DNA of 7,288 nt from contig CAYHWG010000045.1 in assembly GCA_964360375.1 (NCBI GenBank), positions 1 through 7,288 of the forward strand, read 5' to 3'. The notes under the pieces were generated by a model. That model was not told the origin of the DNA. It saw only the letters and a program-made list of their open reading frames with translations, and did no database searches. This stretch comes from XYB2-FULL-45-11 sp964360375 (GTDB lineage: Bacteria > Patescibacteriota > Patescibacteriia > UBA9934 > GWF2-40-263). Made by a program: the position numbers and the translations under genes. Positions 1 through 5,399 of the stretch are shown here, in pieces. Within the stretch, counting starts at the first letter, position 1; the number at the start of each line of letters is the position of its first letter.

Positions 1-316
1 TCGTCACTTCTGCATAATCAATTGGCATGGTTTTGTCTTCATTGTTGAGTGTGATCGAAACTTCGGCAAATCCGGAACGGCTGCGTTCATCAGAGCCGGA
101 AAAAATGACATCTTCGGTTTTTTTCCCGCGAAGTAATTTCATGCTTTGTTCACCAAGGACCCAACGAATCGCGTCCGCAAGATTGGATTTTCCGGAACCA
201 TTTGGTCCCACAACCGATGTGAGCGGATAACGATCGTTTGTTGGCGGAAGGAATGTGAGAGATGTTTTTTTTGCAAACGTTTTAAACCCTTGGACCGTGA
301 GATTCGATAAATGCAT
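1..316 (-). CDS. smc: Chromosome segregation ATPase SMC, N-terminal part (cut by window edge)
   Basis: The 105 readable residues, beginning MHLSNLTVQGFKTFAKKT, are the start of an SMC head domain. The Walker A loop GPNGSGKS lies at residues 37-44 (K43 and S44 contact ATP phosphate and Mg) and is followed by the SMC-typical NLADAIRWVLGEQS, whose Q57 is the Q-loop glutamine, and by MKLLRGKKTEDVIFSGS. SMC dimers use ATP-driven head engagement to organise and help segregate the nucleoid, normally with ScpA and ScpB, which are not in this window. The ATG at 316 gives the expected SMC N-terminus with only a few residues before the first strand. No Shine-Dalgarno motif precedes it. The gene is divergent from nrnA and is served by an extended -10 promoter at 346-354. 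The hinge, coiled coils, signature motif and Walker B lie beyond the left edge. RecF and RecN share the P-loop, but the residues around it match SMC better. Confidence 0.95.
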   Translation of the reverse strand, partial: MHLSNLTVQGFKTFAKKTSLTFLPPTNDRYPLTSVVGPNGSGKSNLADAIRWVLGEQSMKLLRGKKTEDVIFSGSDERSRSGFAEVSITLNNEDKTMPIDYAEVT

Positions 317-345
317 ACGAAATAAGAAGAAATTTCAATAAAAGG

Positions 346-373
346 ATTATAACACGATTGACCGTTTTCTAAA
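346..373 (-). promoter_or_regulatory. Extended -10 promoter for smc
   Basis: Reading leftward, a perfect -10 TATAAT (351..346) is preceded by the extended element TGT (354..352). A partial -35 TTTAGA (373..368, 4 of 6 matches to TTGACA) lies 16 nt upstream. Transcription would begin near 339, leaving a leader of about 23 nt before the ATG at 316. It overlaps the rightward nrnA promoter, so the two divergent genes probably compete for polymerase. Confidence 0.6.
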
Positions 374-386
374 GATTCGATAGTGT
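358..386 (+). promoter_or_regulatory. Candidate promoter for nrnA
   Basis: TTGACC (358-363, 5 of 6) is separated by 17 nt from TAGTGT (381-386), which keeps the most conserved TA...T positions of a -10 box but only 3 of 6 bases. The start would fall near 393, about 5 nt before the ATG at 398. If correct, the GTG at 383 is inside the -10 box and cannot be the start codon of this transcript. Confidence 0.4.
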
Positions 387-397
387 ACAAGATTCCT

Positions 398-1420
398 ATG
401 GAAATGTTGACGCATAAACGCATTTACGATCTTCTGCTTTGTGCACAAAATATTGTGCTTGTTTCCGATGTGCGGCTTGATGGTGATTCTCTTGGGTCTG
501 TAATGGCGATGTATCATTTTTTACGAGAACAAGGAAAATCGGCTCGTGTGTATGTGGCGGAGGCTGTGCCAGAACAATATCAATTTTTGCCGGATGTGCA
601 TGTGTGTTCAACAAATCGTGCGATGTTTGATGACGCGACGATTGATCTTGTTGTTGTATTTGATTGTTCGGAAGCAGCATTTGTCGCTTCACTTGTGAAT
701 CGTATTAACGGCAATCCAACGGTGATTAATATCGATCATCACAAAACGAATCCTCGATACGGACATGTGAATCAAGTCTTAGTGGATGCACCCGCGACCG
801 CAGAAGTCGTTTTTCGATTTTTGGAAGCAAACAACATCCTCATCACAAAACATGTATCTACCTGTCTTCTGACAGGACTGTGTTTTGATACGAACATGTT
901 TTCCAATTCGGCGACAAATGAGCGAGCTCTGAGTACTGCATCGCAACTCATCTTGTATGGCGCACGTGTGCAAGATGTGATTCGCACCATGTTTCAAAAT
1001 CGTTCCATTGGTGCATTGAAAGTTTGGGGTTCTGCACTTGAACGTTTAACGCATCACGCGGAGATCCGTGTGATGACAACAGTGCTTACAAGACAGGACA
1101 TCGAAACACATCATGTCACGGACGATGAAATCGATGGTCTTTCAAATTTTCTCAATCTTGTTGCAGATACAGATACGTTGTTTGTGTTTCGCGAAACAAA
1201 AGAAGGCGGAATAAAAGTTTCCATACGCTCGCGTACGCAAGATGTCTCAAAGATCGCAAGTGCACATGGTGGCGGGGGGCACGCAAAAGCGGCTGGATTC
1301 ACACTGTTGAATACGTATCTCGTCGAAAAGGACTCTGTGTGGTGTTTGTCAAAAGAACACGAGATACATCCGATTGCGCACGCACTGAAATTTAAAGAAT
1401 TTTTCCCCGTGTCACCTTGA
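398..1420 (+). CDS. nrnA: DHH-family oligoribonuclease / pAp phosphatase (NrnA-like)
   Basis: A 340-residue DHH/DHHA1 phosphoesterase of the length usual for NrnA, the bifunctional enzyme that degrades 2-5 nt RNAs and dephosphorylates 3'-phosphoadenosine 5'-phosphate. Visible motifs from the ATG at 398: motif I DVRLDGDSLGS (24-34), motif II LVVVFDCSE, motif III IDHHKTN with D113, H114 and H115, motif IV FDTNMFSNSAT, and the C-terminal substrate loop GGGGHAKAAGF (from about 291). The metal-ligand His that normally opens motif I (HxxPDxD) is Asp24 here and the Pro is Leu, which is unusual; the other ligands are intact. I prefer the ATG at 398 over the in-frame GTG at 383 because the candidate promoter overlaps the GTG; ATG 404 is also possible, and none has an SD. 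The stop TGA lies inside a palindrome, and clpP follows 56 nt downstream. Confidence 0.93.
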   Translation: MEMLTHKRIYDLLLCAQNIVLVSDVRLDGDSLGSVMAMYHFLREQGKSARVYVAEAVPEQYQFLPDVHVCSTNRAMFDDATIDLVVVFDCSEAAFVASLVNRINGNPTVINIDHHKTNPRYGHVNQVLVDAPATAEVVFRFLEANNILITKHVSTCLLTGLCFDTNMFSNSATNERALSTASQLILYGARVQDVIRTMFQNRSIGALKVWGSALERLTHHAEIRVMTTVLTRQDIETHHVTDDEIDGLSNFLNLVADTDTLFVFRETKEGGIKVSIRSRTQDVSKIASAHGGGGHAKAAGFTLLNTYLVEKDSVWCLSKEHEIHPIAHALKFKEFFPVSP

Positions 1421-1445
1421 GTCATTTCATCACTCAGGATGACAC
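1409..1445. repeat. REP-like imperfect palindrome spanning the nrnA stop codon
   Basis: The arms GTGTCACCTTGAGT (1409-1422) and ACTCAGGATGACAC (1432-1445) pair over 13 of 14 positions (one G-T wobble, one C/A mismatch) around a 9-nt loop CATTTCATC. Seven A residues follow on the plus strand, so it is not a canonical terminator in either direction. On the minus strand it begins GTGTCATCCTGAGTGATGAA, resembling the dispersed 'GTCATCCTGAGnGAA' palindromes common in many bacterial genomes; that family assignment is from memory. It contains the nrnA TGA (1418-1420) and the apparent clpP -35 (1439-1444). Confidence 0.65.
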
Positions 1446-1467
1446 AAAAAAACACTCATGTTACTAT
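1439..1467 (+). promoter_or_regulatory. Extended -10 promoter for clpP
   Basis: ATGACA (1439-1444, 5 of 6 to TTGACA), a 17-nt spacer, then TACTAT (1462-1467, 4 of 6) with the extended element TGT at 1459-1461. Transcription would start near 1474, about 3 nt before the clpP ATG, so the message would be effectively leaderless. The -35 lies in the 3' arm of the palindrome at 1409-1445. Confidence 0.55.
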
Positions 1468-1476
1468 CACCCTACT

Positions 1477-2094
1477 ATGAAACATACCATCACATCCAAA
1501 TTTTCGACTGTGAATGACAACTATCTCATTCCAACGGTCATTGAAAAAACCAACATGGGAGAGCGTGCGTACGATATTTATTCTCGCCTCCTCAAGGATC
1601 GCATTATTTTTCTTGGAACGGAGATTGACGATACGGTCGCAAACCTTGTGATTGCACAATTGTTGTTTTTAGAAAGTCAGGACAAATCGAAAGATATCAA
1701 ACTTTACATTAACTCTCCGGGTGGTTCTGTCACATCAGGTCTTGCTATTTATGATGCCATGCAATATGTGAAGCCAGATGTTTCGACAATTTGTGTCGGA
1801 ATGGCTGCGTCCATGGCTGCCGTTTTGCTTGCATCCGGTGCAAAAGAAAAACGATTTTGTTTGCCAAACTCGGAAGTCATGATTCATCAAGTGCTTGGTG
1901 GTGTCTCTGGTCAAGCGACGGACATTAAAATTCATGCAGAACGTATATTAAAAATAAAGGATCAGTTGAACACGATTCTTTCAAAACATACTGGAAAAAA
2001 GAAAGCGCAAGTGGAGCAAGACACAGAACGAGATTATTTCTTGGCTCCAAATGAGGCACTTACGTATGGATTAATCGACAAAGTTATTAAATAA
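1477..2094 (+). CDS. clpP: ATP-dependent Clp protease proteolytic subunit ClpP
   Basis: A full-length 205-residue ClpP, the serine peptidase that forms a double-heptamer barrel and degrades proteins unfolded by ClpX or ClpA/ClpC ATPases in the cytoplasm. The catalytic triad is visible: S112 in VGMAASMAAVLLASG, H137 in VMIHQVLGG and D186 in TERDYFLAP. The oxyanion-hole segment SPGGSVTSG (80-88) and the N-terminal loop region around IPTVIEKTNMGERAYDI are typical. The ATG at 1477 gives the family's usual N-terminus; an in-frame TTG at 1417 would add 20 residues of translated palindrome and is rejected. No SD precedes the ATG, and the promoter at 1439-1467 puts the transcript start about 3 nt upstream. 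No clpX or tig neighbour is present; upstream is nrnA on the same strand, downstream a strong terminator. Nothing looks damaged. Confidence 0.97.
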   Translation: MKHTITSKFSTVNDNYLIPTVIEKTNMGERAYDIYSRLLKDRIIFLGTEIDDTVANLVIAQLLFLESQDKSKDIKLYINSPGGSVTSGLAIYDAMQYVKPDVSTICVGMAASMAAVLLASGAKEKRFCLPNSEVMIHQVLGGVSGQATDIKIHAERILKIKDQLNTILSKHTGKKKAQVEQDTERDYFLAPNEALTYGLIDKVIK

Positions 2095-2104
2095 AGATTT
2101 AGCT

Positions 2105-2135
2105 AAAAAACGAGCCAATTCGGCTCGTTTTTTGA
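2105..2135. terminator. Rho-independent terminator after clpP (bidirectional)
   Basis: Perfect 12-bp stem: AAAAAACGAGCC (2105-2116), loop AATTC, GGCTCGTTTTTT (2122-2133). It starts 10 nt after the clpP stop. The flanking A and T runs let it work in either direction. Confidence 0.93.
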
Positions 2136-2161
2136 TTTTTACTTTTAAATGCTGTAAATGC

Positions 2162-2190
2162 TTGACAAAAATGACATCCTTACGTATACT
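2162..2190 (+). promoter_or_regulatory. Near-consensus sigma70-type promoter in the clpP-vanW gap
   Basis: TTGACA (2162-2167, perfect) and TATACT (2185-2190, 5 of 6) are separated by exactly 17 nt. It is one of the strongest-looking promoters in the window. It points right, into a region with no supported protein gene, and transcription would begin near 2197. Confidence 0.75.
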
Positions 2191-2196
2191 TCATAG

Positions 2197-2380
2197 TTCC
2201 AAGTAAGAAATAAACAAAAACTATTCCTCGGTACTCATCTGCAGGCACGACAAGCATGGGATTTCAAAAAATGGATGTATCAGGTTGTAAGACTAGATCT
2301 CTCCATTTGTGAAATTTCTTGCCTGCAGGTGAGTGAAGAGAAATGTGTAAAAAAGATTCGAATCATTTCGGATCTTTTTT
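2197..2380 (+). ncRNA. Candidate structured small RNA of about 184 nt, rod-shaped
   Basis: The interval has its own promoter (2162-2190) and its own terminator (2351-2380). Between them it folds into a long rod by inspection. Positions 2232-2247 pair with 2320-2335 over 16 contiguous base pairs (two G-U), for example CTGCAGGCA with TGCCTGCAG. The stem extends outward through a tandem G-A step to ATTCCTC/GAGAAAT (2223-2229/2338-2344, one mismatch). Inward, after a one-sided 10-nt bulge (2248-2257), GGGATTTC (2258-2265) pairs with GAAATTTC (2311-2318) and AAATGGA (2269-2275) with TCCATTT (2302-2308). A small apical hairpin can close on a GTAA tetraloop (2287-2290). Length and rod shape recall 6S RNA, but the bulge is one-sided, the 5' 26 nt look unpaired, and I recognise no 6S sequence signature, so the family is left open. 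It could also be the remnant of an inverted-repeat element that acquired transcription signals. Confidence 0.5.
2351..2380. terminator. Bidirectional terminator shared by the candidate sRNA and the vanW gene
   Basis: The stem is formed by AAAAAAGATTCGAA and TTCGGATCTTTTTT, with one internal G-T pair and a 4-nt loop (ATCATT region). It ends in six T on the plus strand and six T on the minus strand. It terminates the rightward transcript from 2197 and lies about 50 nt past the leftward stop of the VanW-domain gene at 2430. Confidence 0.85.
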
Positions 2381-2429
2381 AATTTACGACTACATCACTT
2401 TTCTTGCAAGCATTTCTGTGGATAATTTT

Positions 2430-4292
2430 TTATGGTGTCGGTTCTGTTTCGATTTGTTCTTTTTCCGCAACACCAATTAAACACATTTTTGGAAGAGGAC
2501 GATAATGTGAATTGAAAATTTTATCTGTCTGCGTTCCATCAGGATGTTTAATGGTGTAAGTGAATGTTGCATTTGCACCAGCATGTGCCTCTTGACATTT
2601 TTCTTCTCCTGGCTTGAGATCAACGGATTCTGTCATGATGGGTTCGCCGACTGGAAAGCGTTTGAGAATGATTGGGGGAGAGTATGTTCCTTTGCGTCCA
2701 TCAGATGTTCCCCAAAACGTGAATCGTAATTGCTGTTTGTCTGTGAGATTTTCTGCACTGAGTAACAAATAATATCCTGTGTCATTTAGAAATTTAAAAT
2801 CTGGTGCCGGCTCGTAAATAGTCGCGTCTGTGCCCGGATTTTTATTTATTGGATCGTTGTAATACGACACCATGAGGGAATGATTTGATCGTTCCAAAAT
2901 AGGAAGTCCTGCATGCATGACTGCCCGAAACGTCGTTGTGCCAATTTGACACAATCCTCCGCCTAATTCTGGTTCGATTTTATCTCCTTTGATGACAAGT
3001 TCTGGAAGATATCCATTTTCAATCGTAAAAGGTCTGAGTGCTTCTAGTAAAGAGAATGTGTCTCCTGGAGCGATTAACAATCCATTCAAGAGTCGAACAC
3101 CGTTTTGAATATTCTTTTTTCGATTTTTCGGTGATCCTTTATACGTGGAATACCCTTCTCCAAGTTTATCTGTGATCCCAAGATCATTGACAGACGCGGT
3201 TGTAATCGGTGCTTTTTGAATTTCCATGGTGAGAGAAATCGGTTGGTTCGTTTGTGCAGGCTCAACGTTTTTTGAAATGGCCTCAAGTGTATCGCGATAA
3301 AGAGCGAGTTCATCGACAGATCTTCCGTCTACATTTTGTACGAATTCTGTAACACGCTTGTCTGCGATTTTGAAACGTGCATTTTTTGGAGGACGATTGA
3401 CAGCAGCAATCATGGGTTTTGTCCATGTTGAAAAAGCGATTGGGTCCAATCCGAAGGCTTCTTTTTCACGCGGAATGATCATGGTTGATAATGCTTGCGC
3501 AGAGAGCGACCACGATGTTATGGCGCCATCATCTTCCGTAAAGGAGAAACGATAGGGGGCGCGTTTCAAGATATTTTCTACAGACGGAATTTTTGCCTCC
3601 GCATCTTTTGCTCTTATCGTTGGAGCTTTTGGAATGAGTGTAACAGGGATCGGATCCATACGCGACTCTTCAAGATATTCCGAAAGACGAGAGAGAAATG
3701 GTGGAACATCTACTTCAACACCGGCTGTACCTTCTATGGCCTGAATCTCCCATTTGTTTTTTATGAACGTGAATGAAAAAGAGGTATCTGCTGCGGATTT
3801 TTCTTCTTCGGAAAAGAGTGTATGTATGGATTTTGTGATTTCAAACTCTTTTATGGATACAAGGAAAGGAAGATGTACAGGGGTCGATAAGCTTTCGAAA
3901 AGAGTCAAGATGTTCCAAAAAGGATTTGAATCATGATTTACGCTCAGGGCAGAGGTGATTGTTTTTTCGATATCAAAATGAATGTGATCAATGGAATCTG
4001 AATCAATCACGGTCGCAAGAGGAAGGGTTTTTATCATTTCATTGTAAGAAACCTGAACGCCATTTTGAAGCCATTCATCTGATTTTTTTTGGAGAATGTC
4101 TCTGAGTTCATCCGCTGTTTTTCCACCGACAGGCATGGATCCGACGGTGACATTTGGTGTGACTCGATTTGAATATTTTTGAATAAAAAAAATAATGGAA
4201 ATGCTGAAAATGACACTGAGACTGAGACATCCCAATAATACTCCCAGGGTCCATTTAGAAAATCCACCACGACTCATTTTTTGACTCGACAT
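2430..4292 (-). CDS. VanW/YoaR-family membrane-anchored protein with putative peptidoglycan-binding region
   Basis: A 620-residue protein. A basic N-terminus and one hydrophobic segment (about 15-38) indicate a type II membrane anchor with the rest outside. Residues about 47-360 contain two related alpha/beta regions of the kind annotated as YoaR-like putative peptidoglycan-binding domains, including WEIQAIEGTAGVEVD (181-195) and ARFKIADKRVTEFVQNVDGR (305-324). The VanW domain follows at about 375-505: LGEGYSTYKGSPKNRKKNI, GGGLCQIGTTTFRA (444-457), HSLMVSYYND and DATIYEP. The C-terminus (about 545-608, PGEEKCQEAHAGANATFTYT) resembles a G5-like or FTYTI beta module and holds paired cysteines C566 and C604. 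VanW occurs in some vancomycin-resistance clusters, but its activity is unknown, and no other van genes are here, so resistance should not be inferred. ATG 4292 begins 5 nt after the hsp20 stop, without an SD; ATG 4277 is an alternative. Confidence 0.9.
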   Translation of the reverse strand: MSSQKMSRGGFSKWTLGVLLGCLSLSVIFSISIIFFIQKYSNRVTPNVTVGSMPVGGKTADELRDILQKKSDEWLQNGVQVSYNEMIKTLPLATVIDSDSIDHIHFDIEKTITSALSVNHDSNPFWNILTLFESLSTPVHLPFLVSIKEFEITKSIHTLFSEEEKSAADTSFSFTFIKNKWEIQAIEGTAGVEVDVPPFLSRLSEYLEESRMDPIPVTLIPKAPTIRAKDAEAKIPSVENILKRAPYRFSFTEDDGAITSWSLSAQALSTMIIPREKEAFGLDPIAFSTWTKPMIAAVNRPPKNARFKIADKRVTEFVQNVDGRSVDELALYRDTLEAISKNVEPAQTNQPISLTMEIQKAPITTASVNDLGITDKLGEGYSTYKGSPKNRKKNIQNGVRLLNGLLIAPGDTFSLLEALRPFTIENGYLPELVIKGDKIEPELGGGLCQIGTTTFRAVMHAGLPILERSNHSLMVSYYNDPINKNPGTDATIYEPAPDFKFLNDTGYYLLLSAENLTDKQQLRFTFWGTSDGRKGTYSPPIILKRFPVGEPIMTESVDLKPGEEKCQEAHAGANATFTYTIKHPDGTQTDKIFNSHYRPLPKMCLIGVAEKEQIETEPTP

Positions 4293-4297
4293 ACGTG

Positions 4298-4696
4298 TTA
4301 ATAATCATCAAGGTCAAGTACATCAATGCCCGTTTCAGCTTGTATTTTTTTTAAGCGAATGGTTAGTACTCCTTTTTTGAGGAGGGCATCCACGGAGGTT
4401 GGGTCCACGTGATTTGGTAAAATAATCGAACGAGAAAAAGATCCCCAATGACATTCTTTTGTGTGCACAATCGTGTTTGGATGAGTTTTTGTATCTTCAT
4501 GACGAGATCCGCGGATCGTGAGTGTGTCTTCCGCTAGGGTGATTTCAAGTTCGTGTGCTTGGACACCCGCGATGGCACTTTTAATGATAATCTCGCGCGG
4601 CGTTTCTGTGACATCAACTAAAAGCTGACCCTCATTGTGCGTAAACCACGATGCGTCTGTAAAGGTGTTTTGTGTTTGTTCGCGAAGCGGAGACAT
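4298..4696 (-). CDS. Small heat shock protein, Hsp20 / alpha-crystallin family
   Basis: A 132-residue protein with an alpha-crystallin domain at about 24-118: LLVDVTETPREIIIKSAIAGV, the beta strands LEITLAEDTLTIRGSRHE, the typical aromatic-acidic segment ECHWGSFSRSIILPNHVD, and the signature LKKGVLTIRLKK (106-117, the A-x-x-x-GVL motif). Such proteins are ATP-independent holdases that keep unfolding proteins soluble. The C-terminus ends in an acidic tail; IDV (124-126) could serve as the I-x-I/V anchoring motif, which is an inference. The ATG at 4696 is chosen because a TATAAT box sits at 4707-4712, so the upstream in-frame TTG at 4726 would precede the promoter. No SD is visible. It leads a two-gene unit with the VanW-domain gene. 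I find no CIRCE element (TTAGCACTC-N9-GAGTGCTAA) upstream, so HrcA control is not supported. Confidence 0.93.
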   Translation of the reverse strand: MSPLREQTQNTFTDASWFTHNEGQLLVDVTETPREIIIKSAIAGVQAHELEITLAEDTLTIRGSRHEDTKTHPNTIVHTKECHWGSFSRSIILPNHVDPTSVDALLKKGVLTIRLKKIQAETGIDVLDLDDY

Positions 4697-4706
4697 AGAT
4701 ACGCGT

Positions 4707-4715
4707 ATTATATCA
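4707..4715 (-). promoter_or_regulatory. Extended -10 promoter for hsp20-vanW
   Basis: Perfect TATAAT (4712..4707) with the extended element TGA (4715..4713). No good -35 is present; that region overlaps the terminator of the preceding coiled-coil gene. The start would be near 4700, about 4 nt before the hsp20 ATG, giving a near-leaderless message. Confidence 0.6.
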
Positions 4716-4724
4716 GAACAAATC

Positions 4725-4755
4725 AAAAACCTCGAGGTATGCCACGAGGTTTTTT
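4725..4755. terminator. Terminator of the coiled-coil gene, abutting its stop codon
   Basis: AAAAACCTCG (4725-4734) pairs with CGAGGTTTTT (4745-4754) around a 10-nt loop. Leftward transcripts end in TTTTTG. The stop TAA of the coiled-coil gene (4756..4754) is in the base of the stem. The 5' half also holds the self-complementary ACCTCGAGGT (4729-4738), which could form a competing small structure. A and T tracts on both sides make it usable in both directions. Confidence 0.85.
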
Positions 4756-5251
4756 ATATAGCGAATCCTATGAATTTTTTATTTGCACCGCGTACGGCTT
4801 GTATAATGTCATGTTTGAGTTCCGCAATTTTTGCGTCAAATCGGTCAGAGATATTTGAGGTTTTTATGTTCAGCGCTTTCATGAGGTTTTGTTCTACCTC
4901 ATGGAGATCTTGTTTTGTGGCTGCCTGTTCAATAAGAAATTCATAGCGTTCCTGTATTTCAGAGAACTGAACGCGAACTTCAGATCGAAATTCATTGAAT
5001 GCTGATTTAAATTCATTTAAATCCGTTTTTGTTGCCATGTTTGACTGTATGGAACCAATGTCAGATTGCATGGATCCCATTTCTGATTGCATGGAACCTA
5101 TGTTCGATTGCATGGAACCAATGTTCGATTGCATGGAACCAATGTTCGCCTGTATGGACGCTAAAACATCGGTGATTTGATTCATTGTTTTTTCCAAACG
5201 ATCGAATCGTCCGTCCATGTTTGAAAATTTTGTATCGATTTCGTTTGTCAT
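4754..5251 (-). CDS. Short coiled-coil protein with seven-residue repeats
   Basis: A 165-residue protein with no signal peptide or membrane segment. The N-terminus (DTKFSNMDGRFDRLEKTMNQ) already has coiled-coil periodicity. Residues 33-74 are six near-identical heptads of type MQSNIGS, encoded by 21-bp repeats at about 5030-5155. Then come charged helical stretches (TKTDLNEFKSAFNEFRSEV, and TKQDLHEVEQNLMKALNIK) with two 'TK-x-DL' starts, which look like a degenerate larger duplication. The C-terminus is basic and hydrophobic (GANKKFIGFAI). Oligomerisation through a long coiled coil is likely; function is not recognisable. Similar short heptad-rich hypothetical proteins are frequent in CPR genomes, which is from general knowledge. 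ATG 5251 has a weak SD (GGA about 11 nt upstream). It has its own promoter and terminator, so it appears monocistronic. Confidence 0.85.
   Translation of the reverse strand: MTNEIDTKFSNMDGRFDRLEKTMNQITDVLASIQANIGSMQSNIGSMQSNIGSMQSEMGSMQSDIGSIQSNMATKTDLNEFKSAFNEFRSEVRVQFSEIQERYEFLIEQAATKQDLHEVEQNLMKALNIKTSNISDRFDAKIAELKHDIIQAVRGANKKFIGFAI
5030..5155 (-). repeat. 21-bp tandem repeats encoding heptads
   Basis: About six units of 21 bp, with plus-strand core GATTGCATGGAACCAATGTTC. The units nearest 5090-5150 are almost identical and those toward 5030 more diverged (TCAGATTGCATGGATCCCAT, TTGACTGTATGGAACC). They lie in frame and encode the M-Q-S-N-I-G-S heptads of the coiled-coil protein. Confidence 0.9.
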
Positions 5252-5285
5252 AGAGTTTTTCCGTAATTTTTTTTCTCACCTCTTC

Positions 5286-5314
5286 ATTTCAACAAAAAAT
5301 TTTGCGTTTGTCAA
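5286..5314 (-). promoter_or_regulatory. Candidate promoter for the coiled-coil gene
   Basis: On the minus strand, a perfect TTGACA (5314..5309) and TGAAAT (5291..5286, 4 of 6) are 17 nt apart. The start would be near 5279, leaving a leader of about 28 nt before ATG 5251. Confidence 0.5.
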
Positions 5315-5368
5315 TGGTCGTCCTGTGGATTGATTGACACTTCTCCCGTTTTTTGAGAGAGTCTCATC

Positions 5369-5384
5369 ACTGACACGTGTCAGT
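5369..5384. promoter_or_regulatory. Perfect 16-bp palindrome, possible operator
   Basis: ACTGACACGTGTCAGT is fully self-complementary with no spacer. It lies between the divergent coiled-coil and 409-residue genes, about 15 nt upstream of the possible small ORF at 5400. A gapless even palindrome suits a homodimeric repressor better than an RNA hairpin. It has no T tract. No matching regulator gene is in the window, and a second copy was not seen. Confidence 0.4.
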
Positions 5385-5399
5385 TCTGCGGAGTCGGCA

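Noticed and set aside
1417..1476. N-terminal extension of clpP from TTG 1417
   Set aside because: It would translate the palindrome and overlap the nrnA stop; the ATG at 1477 gives the family's normal N-terminus.
2197..2382. A frame open for 61 codons through the candidate small RNA
   Set aside because: It has no ATG, GTG or TTG near its beginning (first ATG at 2275), no SD, and it runs into the terminator stem; a stem-forming RNA explains the region better. An 18-codon ORF from ATG 2256 is too short and lacks context.
2430..4292. Vancomycin resistance determinant
   Set aside because: VanW-domain proteins are widespread; no vanH/A/X/R/S genes accompany it here.
4697..4726. Upstream TTG start for hsp20
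   Set aside because: It lies upstream of the TATAAT box, so it would not be in the transcript, and it adds non-family sequence.
5030..5155. CRISPR-like array
   Set aside because: Units are 21 bp with no unique spacers and encode in-frame heptads of a coiled-coil protein.
2417..5332. Replication origin
   Set aside because: Only one perfect DnaA box (2417-2425) and a variant TGTGGATTG at 5324-5332, with no cluster, AT-rich unwinding region, or dnaA/dnaN nearby.
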